Source: Chryseosolibacter histidinae
GTDB taxonomy: Bacteria; Bacteroidota; Bacteroidia; Cytophagales; Cyclobacteriaceae
Assembly (NCBI RefSeq): GCF_018598225.1
Contig: NZ_JAHESF010000022.1
Span: 1-64,000 of the forward strand
Direction: 5' to 3'
Length of the DNA stretch: 64,000 bases
The notes under the pieces are model-generated. The model did no database searches. It was not told the DNA's origin and saw only the letters and a list, made by a program, of their open reading frames with translations. The position numbers were made by a program, and so were the translations under genes. Shown in pieces: positions 6,978 through 19,700 of this stretch. Within the stretch, counting starts at the first letter, position 1. Every line of letters starts with the position of its first letter.

Positions 6978-7735
6978 ATTTGGTCTTATTAAATATGATC
7001 TTAGGCGAACCACTTTGGTGATCATCAATCGCCTTGATCAATTCATTCTTAGTATCAAGACTGGGTGTTACAAATGAAGTCTGATTGTTAAAGTAAACAC
7101 CAGTATTTGGCAGCATTGTGTCAAAAAGCTGCGTTATCTGCTCATTGGTCAGGTTGGACCCGCTTTGTCCGTCCAGATGATACATCAGATTGTCTTTTAA
7201 CTTAGGATCTTCAATGTCGCCCAATCCCATTTGATGAAATAATTCATGAGAGGGCGTGTTTCCTTTGAATTCACTTAAAGGTATAAATGATATCGGACCG
7301 CCTGTTTCGGTAGCGAAGCCTCCATAGCCATGCTGACCACCTTTTTCATCTTTCCACTTACCCTCAATGTCATCAACGACCACCATTACAATATCGTTAG
7401 GCTTAATCTGTGACATCGATGTAACCTGCTCAAAAACCACACTGCTGACATTGAATTGTCTTTCTATGGTAATTTTAGCGTTTTTCTGCGGGTTGAATTT
7501 TCCGGTTTTCGCATCAAATAAATAGAAGAACGCATCTTTTTGAACATCCGACTTTGACATCTGAGATTTAACAAAAGTCGCAACCTTTTGAACAGCCGCA
7601 GAACTCGTATTAATAAAACCGCTTGAAGTAAGGTCCAGCAATTTAATTTTAACGGTCACATCTCCGGTAAGCTTTACGGAAGTCGCCGAAGTGGCAGTTA
7701 TTTTTAAATTACTTGCAACGACGGCTTCCAGGCCA
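6958..7735 (-). other. C-terminal toxin-like tip of the Rhs protein: metzincin-like zinc protease
   Basis: About 257 residues after the Rhs core motif that ends AIDLDGLEAV. Expected catalytic residues are in HELFHQMGLGD (codons around 7246-7216): two histidines and the glutamate of HExxH, then G-L-G-D in place of the metzincin HxxGxxH/D third ligand. A candidate Met-turn, DNLMYHLDG, follows about ten residues later. The preceding strand-rich part includes NDIVMVVVDD and GPISFIPLSEF, resembling the substrate-cleft edge strand of metzincins. The family is inferred from the motif only. Confidence 0.7.
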
Positions 7736-10700
7736 TCCAAATCAATGGCTAAGATAGGAGTATTTGAAGCAAACTGATATGGTGTAAGTTCAGGATACTC
7801 CTTGGTCAGCGGGTCCACACTCAAAAATCTTCCTACTCTTGGATTGTAAATTCTGAACCCATAGTCATAATGTGTACCGCCAAACTCACCATTCTGATCC
7901 TTCTCTTTTCCATTGAACCCATAACGATAGGTGGTATCACTAAAGGTCCTGCCATCCATCGCCAATCCAAATGGATAGTAATCACTGGCACTGATGATGT
8001 TTGTCCAGGCACTATCGGCATTCATGTAAATATTATCGGAAATAACAGTGAGTACGTTACCAAGATGATTGCTGAACTCGTAGCGCCGGGATCCCAACGT
8101 ACGATGCCCTGCTGTCCTTCCTCCGTGATACAATCCCAACCTATCGCTGCCATAGATTGAGTGTTCAATCAGAACACTATCACGGTACACTGCCATTACG
8201 TCACCGTTGGCATCGCGAACGTATCGGGTTGTAGTAGTTCTATCAGGGCGCACAACCTGCTTCTCGATCCTGTTACCCAGGCCATCATAGCGAAAACGCA
8301 CGATGGTGGTGTCACCTTTCATTATCGTGCGGATCTTACCATTTGCGTTCCAACTGATCTTCACGCCTTCCTCCTGGTCCCATACCAGGTTCCCAATGGC
8401 ATCATACAAGAAAACACCTTCTTCTTCGGGAAGCACATAAGCATGGAAGTTAGCGTCATCGGCCACATCAAAATCATTGTGAACCATAATGCTGTCAGTT
8501 GCTTTTAATACTACATCGCTCCCTGCCGGCACATAAGCCGTTCCATTGATCGTTATATTCCTGTATACTTTATGATTGGAAGTAATGGCGCCTCCCTCAT
8601 AGGTAGTATCTCTGAGAACCGGTATTAGCTGTCTTAGTTTATTGGTATTCCGATAGTAGCTGTAATTGAAATCGTCTTCCACAGAAGCCTGCTCATTCAA
8701 TCGACGAAGGGTAAGCAAATTGCCATTAGCATCGTAGCTGTAATCTTCATCGTATGCTTGCGGATCAGCCGTGCGGGATGTAAACTCTCCTGTCACACCG
8801 TCACGCTGGGTCAAGCTCCGGCTCTGTATGATGCGATGAAGCTGGTCATATCTGTAAAGCATGGCCTGAGCACCGAATTGGCGATTGCCTTTGATATCAC
8901 CGATTTTTTTCAAGTCTGTCGCCATCCATGAAATGTTACCATTATAGAGCCCTTGGTTGCCCATTAACTGCGTGTAGGCCTGCATCGGTTGGTGAAATAC
9001 ATTGCTGGCCGCACCCAATCCGATGGCTGTATAATCACCATGGTAATACCCAAGGTTATAGGCGAACACGTCGGCAGGCACGGGAACAGTTCCATTCTCT
9101 CCGGGATCATATCCTAATCCGTTTACACCCTTGATCCATCCCTGCAGCGTGTAATAATGATCAAGCCCCTGAAGGTGGTATTCACCAATTCTTGTGTGGG
9201 CTAGCATTCCATGGTGATAGTAACTATAACTTGCATCACTGTCCCAGATAAAGCCATCAGACGAAGTGCCTACTTCACGGATGCGATTATCTGCATCATA
9301 GGTATAATGGTGAATGAACTCGTCGGATTTTCCATATTGATACATTAGGTAGTTCACTTTACCATTGATGAGATCATACACATAGTCGGTACGCTTGAAA
9401 CCAAGGCCCGGCAGCTGCTGCAGCAGTGATTTCACGTTGCCGTGCGGATCATAGCTGTAGTACGTGACAACTGTGTCCGTTATGTCTTTCGTGATTGCTT
9501 CAACACTGGTTATCCGGCCACGAAGGAAGGTTTGGGTAAATCCTGCATCCGCCATCAACACAGGGTCGGCAATGTCGTAGCGTGTGCGCGTAACATCATT
9601 GAGAGCATAGTCTTCAGCACGCGGAAAGCTAAGGGTCTCCAGTGAGTCATACAGCGCAACAACACTAGTTGTCGTGTGCATTTCCCCCACTTCCACGATA
9701 CGACTGTGTTCGTCATATTTAATATAGGAATAGTTATTTTCCTTGCGCTGCTGGGCATTCTGCGAAAGCCTGGGCTGTGATTTTTCATTGTACCAGGATT
9801 GTGATACTCCGGCATCCGGTGTCTGTTTCCATACTACCTGATTAAGTGAATTGTACTTATACTGTGTGATCAGACTATGCGAATTATTAGCGACACCCCC
9901 ACTCATGACAACGCTTATCTGATTCTGATCCAGTAACCTTACTCCCTGCGGCGGTACTGTCTGCACAAGGTTGCCAGCCTGGTCATAGTAGTGAAGCGTA
10001 TAATGATGCTCGATATTCCTGTAAGAATACTTCAGGTTCTCGCTTGCACGTTCGAAACAATTTGTTCTGAATTTGTTGTAGAACGTGCTCATCTCCTCCT
10101 CGATCAGCTTTTCAACGGCATATTGCTGGAGGATCTCCTGCTCAAGCCGGGCGTTCTTGATACAGTTGGCCATCACCGAATCCCAGCTCACTTTGAATGT
10201 GAACAGGTCGATGGTCTTGTTGTTCTGATCGAATTCCGTACAGAGCGAGATCGTTTTGGGTTTGATGACGGTCAATCGCTGGAGGTCACTATACAAGGTA
10301 AGTCCGGGTGCTCCTGCAGGGTTGATGATCCTGTAGAAGTACGTGTTACCGTCGTCGGCCTCGGCAATGTTATTGATCGCCACCACGGGGCCTGGTGTTC
10401 CGACCGCCACTGCGCCATTATACCCACCGTTGACGGACTTGTACCACTGGAAGGTGCTTGGCGGATTGGTATTCCTGTCGACATCAGCAATAAGGGTCAG
10501 GCTTTGGGTCACTTTTGCCGTCAGGCTCTTCGGAACATCGACGGTATCCTGCGGCGAATAGTTGAGCTGCGAATGCCACTCCAGTGAATCATATGATCTC
10601 TTGATATCAATGATGTCCGAGAATGTAAACTTGTTGTTGTTAAAGTTGACATTCGGCGTATACTGATCGATACGACGATGCGGTATGTGACCACTGAGCT

Positions 10701-13700
10701 GGTTATCATCAAACCGTATCGAACCGAACCTGATGCGGTTCCAGGATGCCGGAACCCTGCCTTTTAACTTGTTATGATGAAGGTCAAGCTGCGTGAGACT
10801 GGGGGAAACATAACCCAGGCTGTCCGGAAGTTTTTCCAGCAGGTTATCATATCCAATAAAGTACTGAAGCGAGCCGAGCTTACCGAAAGATTCAGGAATT
10901 GCCCCCTTGATCTTATTCGTGTAAAAGTAGAAGAACGTCAGCGAAGTCATCTTTCCCAGCGACTTCGGAAGACGTCCGCCTAACTTGTTATTTTGGATAT
11001 AGAAATACTGGAGTGACCTCAGGTTGCCGAACGTTTCCGGGATGCTATCCTTCAACCGGTTATCACTCAGATATAAAGTGTTAAGGCTGGTCGCATACCC
11101 CAACGAATCCGGAATGTCTGTGAAGCGGTTATTTTGAAGGTACAGGTACGTGAGCGATTTCAGTTTGCCTATGGATTCCGGGATCACCGTAAGGTTGTTA
11201 CCCGACAGGAACAGGCGGCTAAGATACCTGATCTCTCCAATGCTTTTTGGAATTGGTCCCCTGATGCTGTCACCGCTCAAATCAAGCTCATAAAGATTCT
11301 TTAAGCCTTTTATGGCAGAAGGAATGGTGTCATTGACAAAAGGGTTATACGACAGGCTCAGGGTGCTGAGCATGTCGAGTCGCCACAACGAATCCGGAAG
11401 CGGTTTCACCAGCTTGCAATTGCTCATGTGAAGCTGGCGCAAGGTCTTCAACCTGCCAATGGTCATGGGGATGGTATCGTTGAAAGGATTGCCCGACAGG
11501 TTCAGGTACCATATGGACTTCAGCTTTCCAATCGAATGGGGTATTGTATCCTTCAGATTGTTATTATTCAAATACAAAAGTTGCAGGGCCGGCAAAGTCC
11601 ACAACGACTCCGGTATTGGGTTTTGCAGCTGGGCGCTGGAAATGTACAGGGACTGAAGTTTCCTGAGCTTCGTTCCAATCACATAAGGGATCGAGTCATT
11701 GAAAGGATTATTGCTCAGATTCAGCGACCGCAGGTTCGTAAGCTTTCCAACGTCCCTGGGAATAGAGTCCCTCAGCTTATTGTTGTTCAGCGCCAGGTAC
11801 TCCATTGTATTAATGGTCCACAGGCTGTCAGGTATCGGGTTCACGAGCTGGCAGGAGCCCAGGTTCAAATCATTGAGCAGCACCAGCTTTCCGATGGAAT
11901 GGGGAATGGTGTCGCTGATCAGGGGATTGCTCTGCAACCACAAATGTGTCAGCTTATTGAAGTTGCCAATATCTCTGGTAAAAGGCCCCCTGACGCCGCA
12001 ACCGGTCAGGTCCAGAAAATCCAGGTCTTTGCTTTTAGAGATCGCATCCGTGATATACTTCAACACTCCGTCGGTTGAACCGAGCGCCCCTGCTGAGTAA
12101 AGATCGAGCCTCTTGAGCTTGGTAAGCTTGTCAAGTACAGCGGGAAATCCCGTAATCCTGTTGTATGAATACGAGTTGCAATAAGAACGGCAATTGCTCA
12201 GGCTCAGCTCGTCGAGCTCTATAAGTTTGTTGAGCTCAGGGGGGATCGGCCCGTTCAAGCGATTGTCTGGTAGCCTGATCTTGGTGACGTGCCCGGTTGT
12301 CGGATCCACGGTAATGCCATACCAGGTATGTACGAACCGTGTTGTTTTATCCGGATCATTGGCGGCATCTTCCCACCCATAACGGTACGACCATTGTGGT
12401 CCCTGCGTCGAAGTATAAAATGCCAGCAGCGCGTTATACTCGTCCTGGGTTGGAGGTACTGTAGGCACCGCGAGCGTGCTCATCAGACTGGCGGCGACCC
12501 TCGCTTCCGACTTCGGAGCTTCCTCGCCAACCGATACGGTATCATCTTCCGGTTGCATCACCACGGTTTGCTCGCTGAAGAACGGTGCGCTTCCCTGATC
12601 ATCGGGCGACGTTGCCGATGCCATGGTAAATGTATTTTCACCATCGTCAATAATGGGCTCAGGCACGTAGATCAATGTATCCTTCGCACATTCCATCGGA
12701 TCATCCAGCGCAAGGCTGTCTATGTTGCAACCGTATTTGTTCAGCACCGACTGAATGGCATTCAGGTGCGGGTTGTTCGACAGCCGGTCGCGCTTCAGAA
12801 TAAGCCTGAAGAAGTTCTTCTTACTGCTCTTGAAGTATAATTTCAAATGCGCTTTCAGCAACGCAGTGTCTGCCGGCGTGAATTCCGCTTTACAACCCAT
12901 CTTCAGGCTGATAATGCTGGACTCGATCTGGTCAGGGGTAGCGTCATCGCCGATCACCGCATAATGCTTGTCTCCCCATTCGGGCATTTCCTCTTCTGTA
13001 GATGGCATGTCGGCCACCTGCTCGAGCTCTTTCTTCGCCGAATCGCATTCCAGGTAAGCCGTCAGGGTCAGCTTCAGCTGGCGTTTGGCTTCGGTGTAAA
13101 ATCCGCGGTACAATGCCCAGCGCGCATGGCTGATCTCTGCCTGGTACACCGACTCGCTGATCATGCCCTGCTCCCTCTTGCCCATCAGGTCAAGGTACAG
13201 CACGTGCCTTCCGTCGGAGTCCTGGAAACCATTCGCGTCTACATAATAATCTGTATTGGCCGGGTCGGTGACTTCGCCGATCGGGCCGGAATACGTATGG
13301 CCACGGATATTGGCAACGTAAATATTATTCAGCAGCTCCTGCATATCGTTCTTCGGATCTCCATAGCCTGACAGGTTGGGATCGTTGAAGAAGGGATCCA
13401 CTGCCAGCAGGTTGGCATAACCCAATGAATCAGCAGCCCTCCAGTTAGCAGCACGGGCGATCTGCTTTTCGAAAACAGCACTTGGCTTATCTTTCACGCA
13501 TAGCTCATACTGGCAGTACATCGGATGTTTCCGGATGAGGCTGTCAGGAACGACATAGATCTCTTCACTGGTCGAATCCGGATAGGTTTGTGCAAACCAG
13601 TCTTCATAATCCTGCTGAAGCTCATTTTCGATCTGGCGCCAAATGTTATCGCAATCCTGCTCGGCAATCTCCTCGATCGCCTCGTTGATCACCTGCTCTG

Positions 13701-16700
13701 CCTCGGGGCAGGCCTGTGTGCAGATCTCGCAGTTACCTTCATCCACTACAACGCTGTTCTCGACCTGCTCGATCTTTTCCTGTACTGTTTCGTTCTGCCG
13801 CAGCAGCGTGTTCATCTCCTCGAAGCTGCGGTCGTACGCCGACAACGTTTTGGTGATGGTGTAATTGCCGATCTCCGTGAACAATACCGCAAACTGCACA
13901 TCGTTGACCACTGTCGGGTCGCTGCAACTCGCGGCCGTGATGTTCCGGCGCAGATAATCCTTTGTGGTGTTAGAAGGATCGCTTCCTGCAAAATCTGAAA
14001 GATCAATCTGCTTTCCATCAGGATCTGTGAGCGAGATCTTCAGCTCGAATGTGCAGGTCTTGCAGCCGAAGCCAGTGGTATCTGAACCGAAAGCAGACAG
14101 ATCATACCTAAAAGTATGCTGCGTATTCTGCTTCACATTCATGATCTTGTGACTGATGGTGCTTACGCCGTCACCCCTCTTGTTCTTAGCTCCCAGGCTT
14201 ATGGTGATCGGCGTCGGATCGAGAGCTTTATAGCTGTCCAGCGATTCCACATTGGCGGGACTTTCTCCGGCCAGGGCTGTGGCGATCACACGGTCTTCCT
14301 GGTCGATATAAGAGATGCTTACCTGACCGTTTGCGTCAATCACTGCGTTCTTCTTATAGTGTTCGGCTTTGCCCACATTGCTACCAAACAGGCGGATCAG
14401 TTCTTCCGGCGCTGCCTCCGCATAGCCATAACGTGTGGTGTGAGGGCCATCCATCCTGAACTCCTCCCCTACACCTGATTGCCTCGCCGTGCGGCCCGTG
14501 CCATCGTTGAGGTATTCCGTTTGTGAATAAACATATCCCTTACCGTCCGGGATATAACTTTTATGAACACTGTCAACGGCGTTATTTGCCGAATAGTATT
14601 GTCCTGCTCCACTATCATCCGAGATCTTGCTGTTCTCAACCTTGTAGTTGTCATAGTGGAACTTGTGACGGAACATGCTTGTATTTGCTGTGATAACAGG
14701 GTCGGCATTCTCGAATACAGTGAACCCGGATTTATATACCAGGGAATTGTCGGTAGCCGGCACCGCGAGCACATTCACCGCGCTCCGTCCTTCGAAATCA
14801 TATAACGTCTCCCCAACTAGCGTCACTTTCTCGGTGCTCAGATTGGTCTGCACCTGGCGCTGCCTCAGACTTCCGTCGAAGTAGTTCATCACTATCTTAT
14901 TCTTACCTTCTTCGGCAAACACGGTCTGCTCCTGCCAGTTCATATCAGGTTGGTGGTTGTCAATCGGTGTAGGACCGCATGACGGGTAGAACCATTTGCC
15001 AGGAATACGGTGAGCAGGGTACTGGGGGTTATAACCCACTGCCCGAACACGGTACCAGATCTTTCCGTCAGGATAGTAAGCCTGGTGCAGATACTTCCGG
15101 TATGGGGTGGTAATGCGCACGGGCTCCTTGAACTTAAAGGGCGCGTCTGGCTGAGCAGGTTGCTCCGTAAAGTTTTCATGGGCTTCAATGAACACCCATT
15201 CAAGGTCATATTCTATGGTTCCCCTGCCGGAATGATCCCAACGGATCTCTTTTTCACGTCCTGCGGGAGGACAATACACAGTCATGGAACCATTCACATC
15301 GAATGGATCTGTATCGCCTCTAAAGAGCAGCGTTTTCAGGTAGATGTTATCATCGGGCACGTTGCCTTCGAGGTTCTTGAAGTCGATGTGATAGAAATAG
15401 TTGCCATCACAAGAGATGGTGGTATCGTAGAACGCCGTGGCGACAAAGGTCTGGTCGATCATCTTCAGGCGCAATGGCCTTGTCCACAGCGAGTCTTCGT
15501 TGTGGAACATGGTGATCTGTACAAAAGCAGACCAGTCTTCCGTAGTGTTCCGGTCTCCGAGATCATAGAGCAACTGGAAGCCTACATAATAATTTCCGGT
15601 AGGACAGCCGGGGAACACAGGTTTTGTTTCTCCCGCTGTGATCTCACTGAGGTAGCGGTCGGGTGGTCCTGCGGCGGCTACGGGCAACCTGCCGTCGCGG
15701 GTGATCTTCACACCTTTCGGGATCTTGTAGGTGACGGTTGTCTCGTCTATCGGTGTGACGGTACGCTCGTTGGAAGGGACGGATGTTTGTACCAGGCTGA
15801 TCCTGCCACCGTAGATCGCCGTTTTGACGATCATCTCTTTGGAGGGGTCCGTTGCCACAGTATGCATGGCTGTTCCATTCCTGTAATAGGTTACCTGGTT
15901 ACCCACGCGTGCGATCTTGTAAACATCGCCGATCTCCCAGCTGCCCATGCTGAAGCCGGTCCAGTTGCTTTCTGTGGCGATCACGGGCTCACCGGGTTTT
16001 ACGGTGAGTGAATGATCGATGGCAGCCGTGTTGAACACACCACTGTATGTTGCAAAACCGATGCTCACGTGACTGATGCTGTTATCAACCGTGAACTGCA
16101 CCCACCCGTCTTCGTTGGGCTTGAGCACGTTCACGCCGTTGGCGCCGGCGATGGATCCGTCCGTGGTTGTCTTGGACAACACAAAACCATTCTCTGCAGC
16201 ATTAACAAGATCTGTCCACAGTATTTTATATCCCAGGGCATAAGGCCTGGTGATGGTACGCGCGTCTGCGTCGGTCACTGTTACAGTGTAAGTGCCAAGG
16301 CCTTTGTCTGTGATGGTCTGCGCGGTTTCGCCACTCGACCAGCTGTAGGTGAAAGGTGGTGTGCCTGTTACGGGAACAATGGAGATGCCACCCGCGAGGC
16401 CATAACTTTTCAACGGTGTAAAGTTCGCCTGGAGGATCAACGGAACATCGAACGACACGGTGGTCGATGGAGCCGTGCCACTGTAGACAAGTGCCTTTAC
16501 GCGCAACGCCTTGCCGCCATCGGTAGCTACCGAGCGCAGCTCAATGCCATTGCGGTAATACTTCACGGTGTTGCCGGTACGCGCGATCTTGAGCACATCG
16601 CCGGGTTGCCAGCTGCTCAACGGAACGCCTATCGTACTTTTTTCATAGGCGGCGATCTTCTGCCCTGCCAGCACGGCCAAACCATGGTCCAAACGCTCCT

Positions 16701-19700
16701 GCTCGAATCCCACACCACCACTGGAGAAGCCGATGATGTAGTTGCCCGGCACGGTGCCGATCACAAACTCGACCCATCCATTCTCGCCTTCGTGAAGCAC
16801 GTTGTAAGCATTGGCGCCGCCGTTCCAGGCTTCGCCCGTGGTTCTTGTGAGCGCACCGTTGTTGTTGGATGCGTTCGTCACGTCTGTCCATGAAGCCCTG
16901 AATCCCAGGGTATAAGGAACGGTGCGGGTAAGTCCTTTCGAGTCGTTGACGGTAACTGAGTACACACCTGTGCTCTTGCCGGAAATGCCGGGAGTAGTTT
17001 CACCGCTTGACCAACTGTAAGTATAAGGTGACTTGCCATGGATCGGCAGCACAGAAACGCCACCACCTGTACCATTTGCCTTCACCGGTGTAATGGTGCT
17101 GGCGGTTACAAGCAGGTAAGGATTGAACGAGGCGAACACCGCCGGGCTGTTGCCCGTATGGAGCACTGCGCGCACCCTCAGCTCGGTTGCCGCATCGGTG
17201 GCCACTGTTCTGATCGATTGTCCATTTTTGTAATAGGTGATCTGCGCGCCGACACGTTCTATTTTGAGCGTATCGCCAATGGCCCAGGGCATCAGTGCAA
17301 CTCCCTGGCTGCTGTTCTCCCATACAGATAAAGAGTCGCCGGGAACAACTTCCAGTCCATAGTTAACGGTTGTCTCGTTGTAAGGTCCTGAATAGGTTGT
17401 GAACCCGATCAGGTACCGGCTCGTGTTGCTGAATGTGACATACTGAAGCCATCCGTCTTCGTTGGCATGCAACAGGTTGGCGGAGTTGGCGCCGTCTGTC
17501 CAGCCAGTGCTTCCCTGTTTGGTAAGGATGCCGTTTGCATCGGATACGCCTGACAGATCGACCCACTGCACTTTATTGCCACTCATCTGCGAAGACGAGC
17601 CTTCGAAAGATGCAAAGATACGTGGTGATCTGCCGGAGTGAATGGCCGACTTGACGCGGAGAGTCAATGAAGGATCGACCGTTATTGTCCTGAGTGATAT
17701 GCCATTTCTGTAATAGCTCATCTGGTTGCCGGTACGCACCAAACGGAATACATCGCCAGGCATCTTCGAACCTATCTGCGTATAAGTATTCGATTCGATC
17801 ACGTATACGAGATTCTCGCCTGTTACATGAAAACCATGCGTAACATGCTCGTAGCTGAAGTTCAATGTGTCGGTACTAAATCCCAATGAATAGTATCCGG
17901 CAGTAGTATCGGCTACGTAGGAAATCCATCCGTTCTCATTGGGCAGTAAAAGATTGGTTGAATTGGCACCGGCATTACCCCATCCCTCACCAGCGGTTTT
18001 TACCAATGCGCCGTTGATCTCGTTCACATTCTTGTGGTTCTTCCATCCTACCCTGTAGCCGATATCATAAGGGCGGATAACTGTTCTTCCAGACGCATCG
18101 GTGGCCGTTACCGGATAAGTGCCCATGAGCTGGTTCGAAAGCGTTGCACCCGTTGTGCCGCCAGACCATTGATACGTGTAAGGAGAATCTCCGCCCGAGG
18201 CTGCCACGGTAACAGCGCCTCCTGTACCGGTAGTACCGATCGGCGTGATGGTAGCGGCGAGCCATGGCTTCACATCAAAGGATGCAAACACCCGCGGGCT
18301 TGTGCCCAAATAGATCGAAGTTTTAACACTGAGGGAAAGTGCAGGGTCTGTGGTTGTAGTTCGTAACACCGCGCCGTTGCGATAGTATACTACCTGGTTG
18401 CCATTTCTGACGATCCTGTACACATCACCCGGTACTTTGGCACCTACCAGTGTAATGGCACCGGTCTCAGCCGTGTAGAGCAGGTTATCAGGCGCAATGT
18501 AAATACCATGCTTTACATGCTGATAGCCGAAGTGACGATCATCCGTGGCGAAGCCCACGACATAACTACCCACGGTTGTATCCGCGATAAAAGAGATCCA
18601 GCCATCTGTGTTATTAGCCAGGTAGTTGAATGAGCCTGCGCCGCCATTGTCCCATCCATCCACGGCCGTTTTTTTCACCACGCCATTGACCTCGCTGGCA
18701 TTTCTCATATAGCTCCACCTTATTTTGTGGCCAAGATCATAAGGCTTCGTCAGTACCCTTCCGGCTCCGTCTGTAACGGTAGCCATATACGTTCCTACAG
18801 GCTGGTTTGCCAGGGTCGCTCCGGTTGCGCCTGTAGACCATTGATAGGTATATGGCGTTTGGGTCGCAGATGCGGTGATGGTGATGCCTCCCCCGGTTCC
18901 GCCCGCATTCACAGGTGTTATGGCTGCGGTCAGCAATGGCTTCGCATCGAACGATGCCAGTAGCCGGGGGGTCTGTCCTTTGTTGATAGACGCCTTCACG
19001 CCGAGCGTAACTACTGACTCAGTCGCTGAGGTCTTCACCACATTTCCATTGCGGTAGTATATCACCTGGTTGCCGATGCGGGCGATCCTGAAGACGTCAC
19101 CCGCAGCTTTCGCTCCCGCCAGTGTGATGGCACCGGACTCGGCAATGTAAAACCGCCCGTCACGTGTCAGGTATATGCCATGCTTGATGTACTGGTAGCT
19201 GAAATGACGGTCATCGGTGTCAAACCCGAGAATGTATTCGTCAGGGGTGGCGCCGGCGATAAAAGAGATCCAGCCGTCTTCGTTGCTCTTCAGATAGTTC
19301 GATGACATGGCCCCGCCATTACCCCAGCCTTCTACTGCGGTCTTTAACAGCGCGCCGTTATCTTCACTGGCGTTTCTGATGTCAGCCCATCTTACCTGAT
19401 AGCCCAGATCGTAAGGCCTCGAGATCACGTGACCAGAAGCATCTGTCACCGTTGCCGTATAAGTGCCAACGGGCTGGTTAGACAATGTGGCACCGTTGAC
19501 GCCTGTAGACCACTGGTATGCATAAGGCACATCTCCTGCTGAGGCCTCCAGGGTTATGGCACCGCCCACACCACTGGCGGGCACCGGTGTGATCACCGCA
19601 TGAAGCACAGGGTCAAGATCGAAGGACGCCAGCACCTGCGGGCTTCGTCCCTCACGGACGATTGATTTTATACCCAGTGTAAGTACCGAGTCTACTGTGA

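Noticed and set aside
15010-16893. Plus-strand open frames of about 300 codons inside the Rhs megagene
   Set aside because: They are antisense to a continuous coding frame, rich in Cys, His and Arg without domain motifs, and overlap one another. The same applies to the open frames at 11428-12078, 9991-10587 and 48297-49409.
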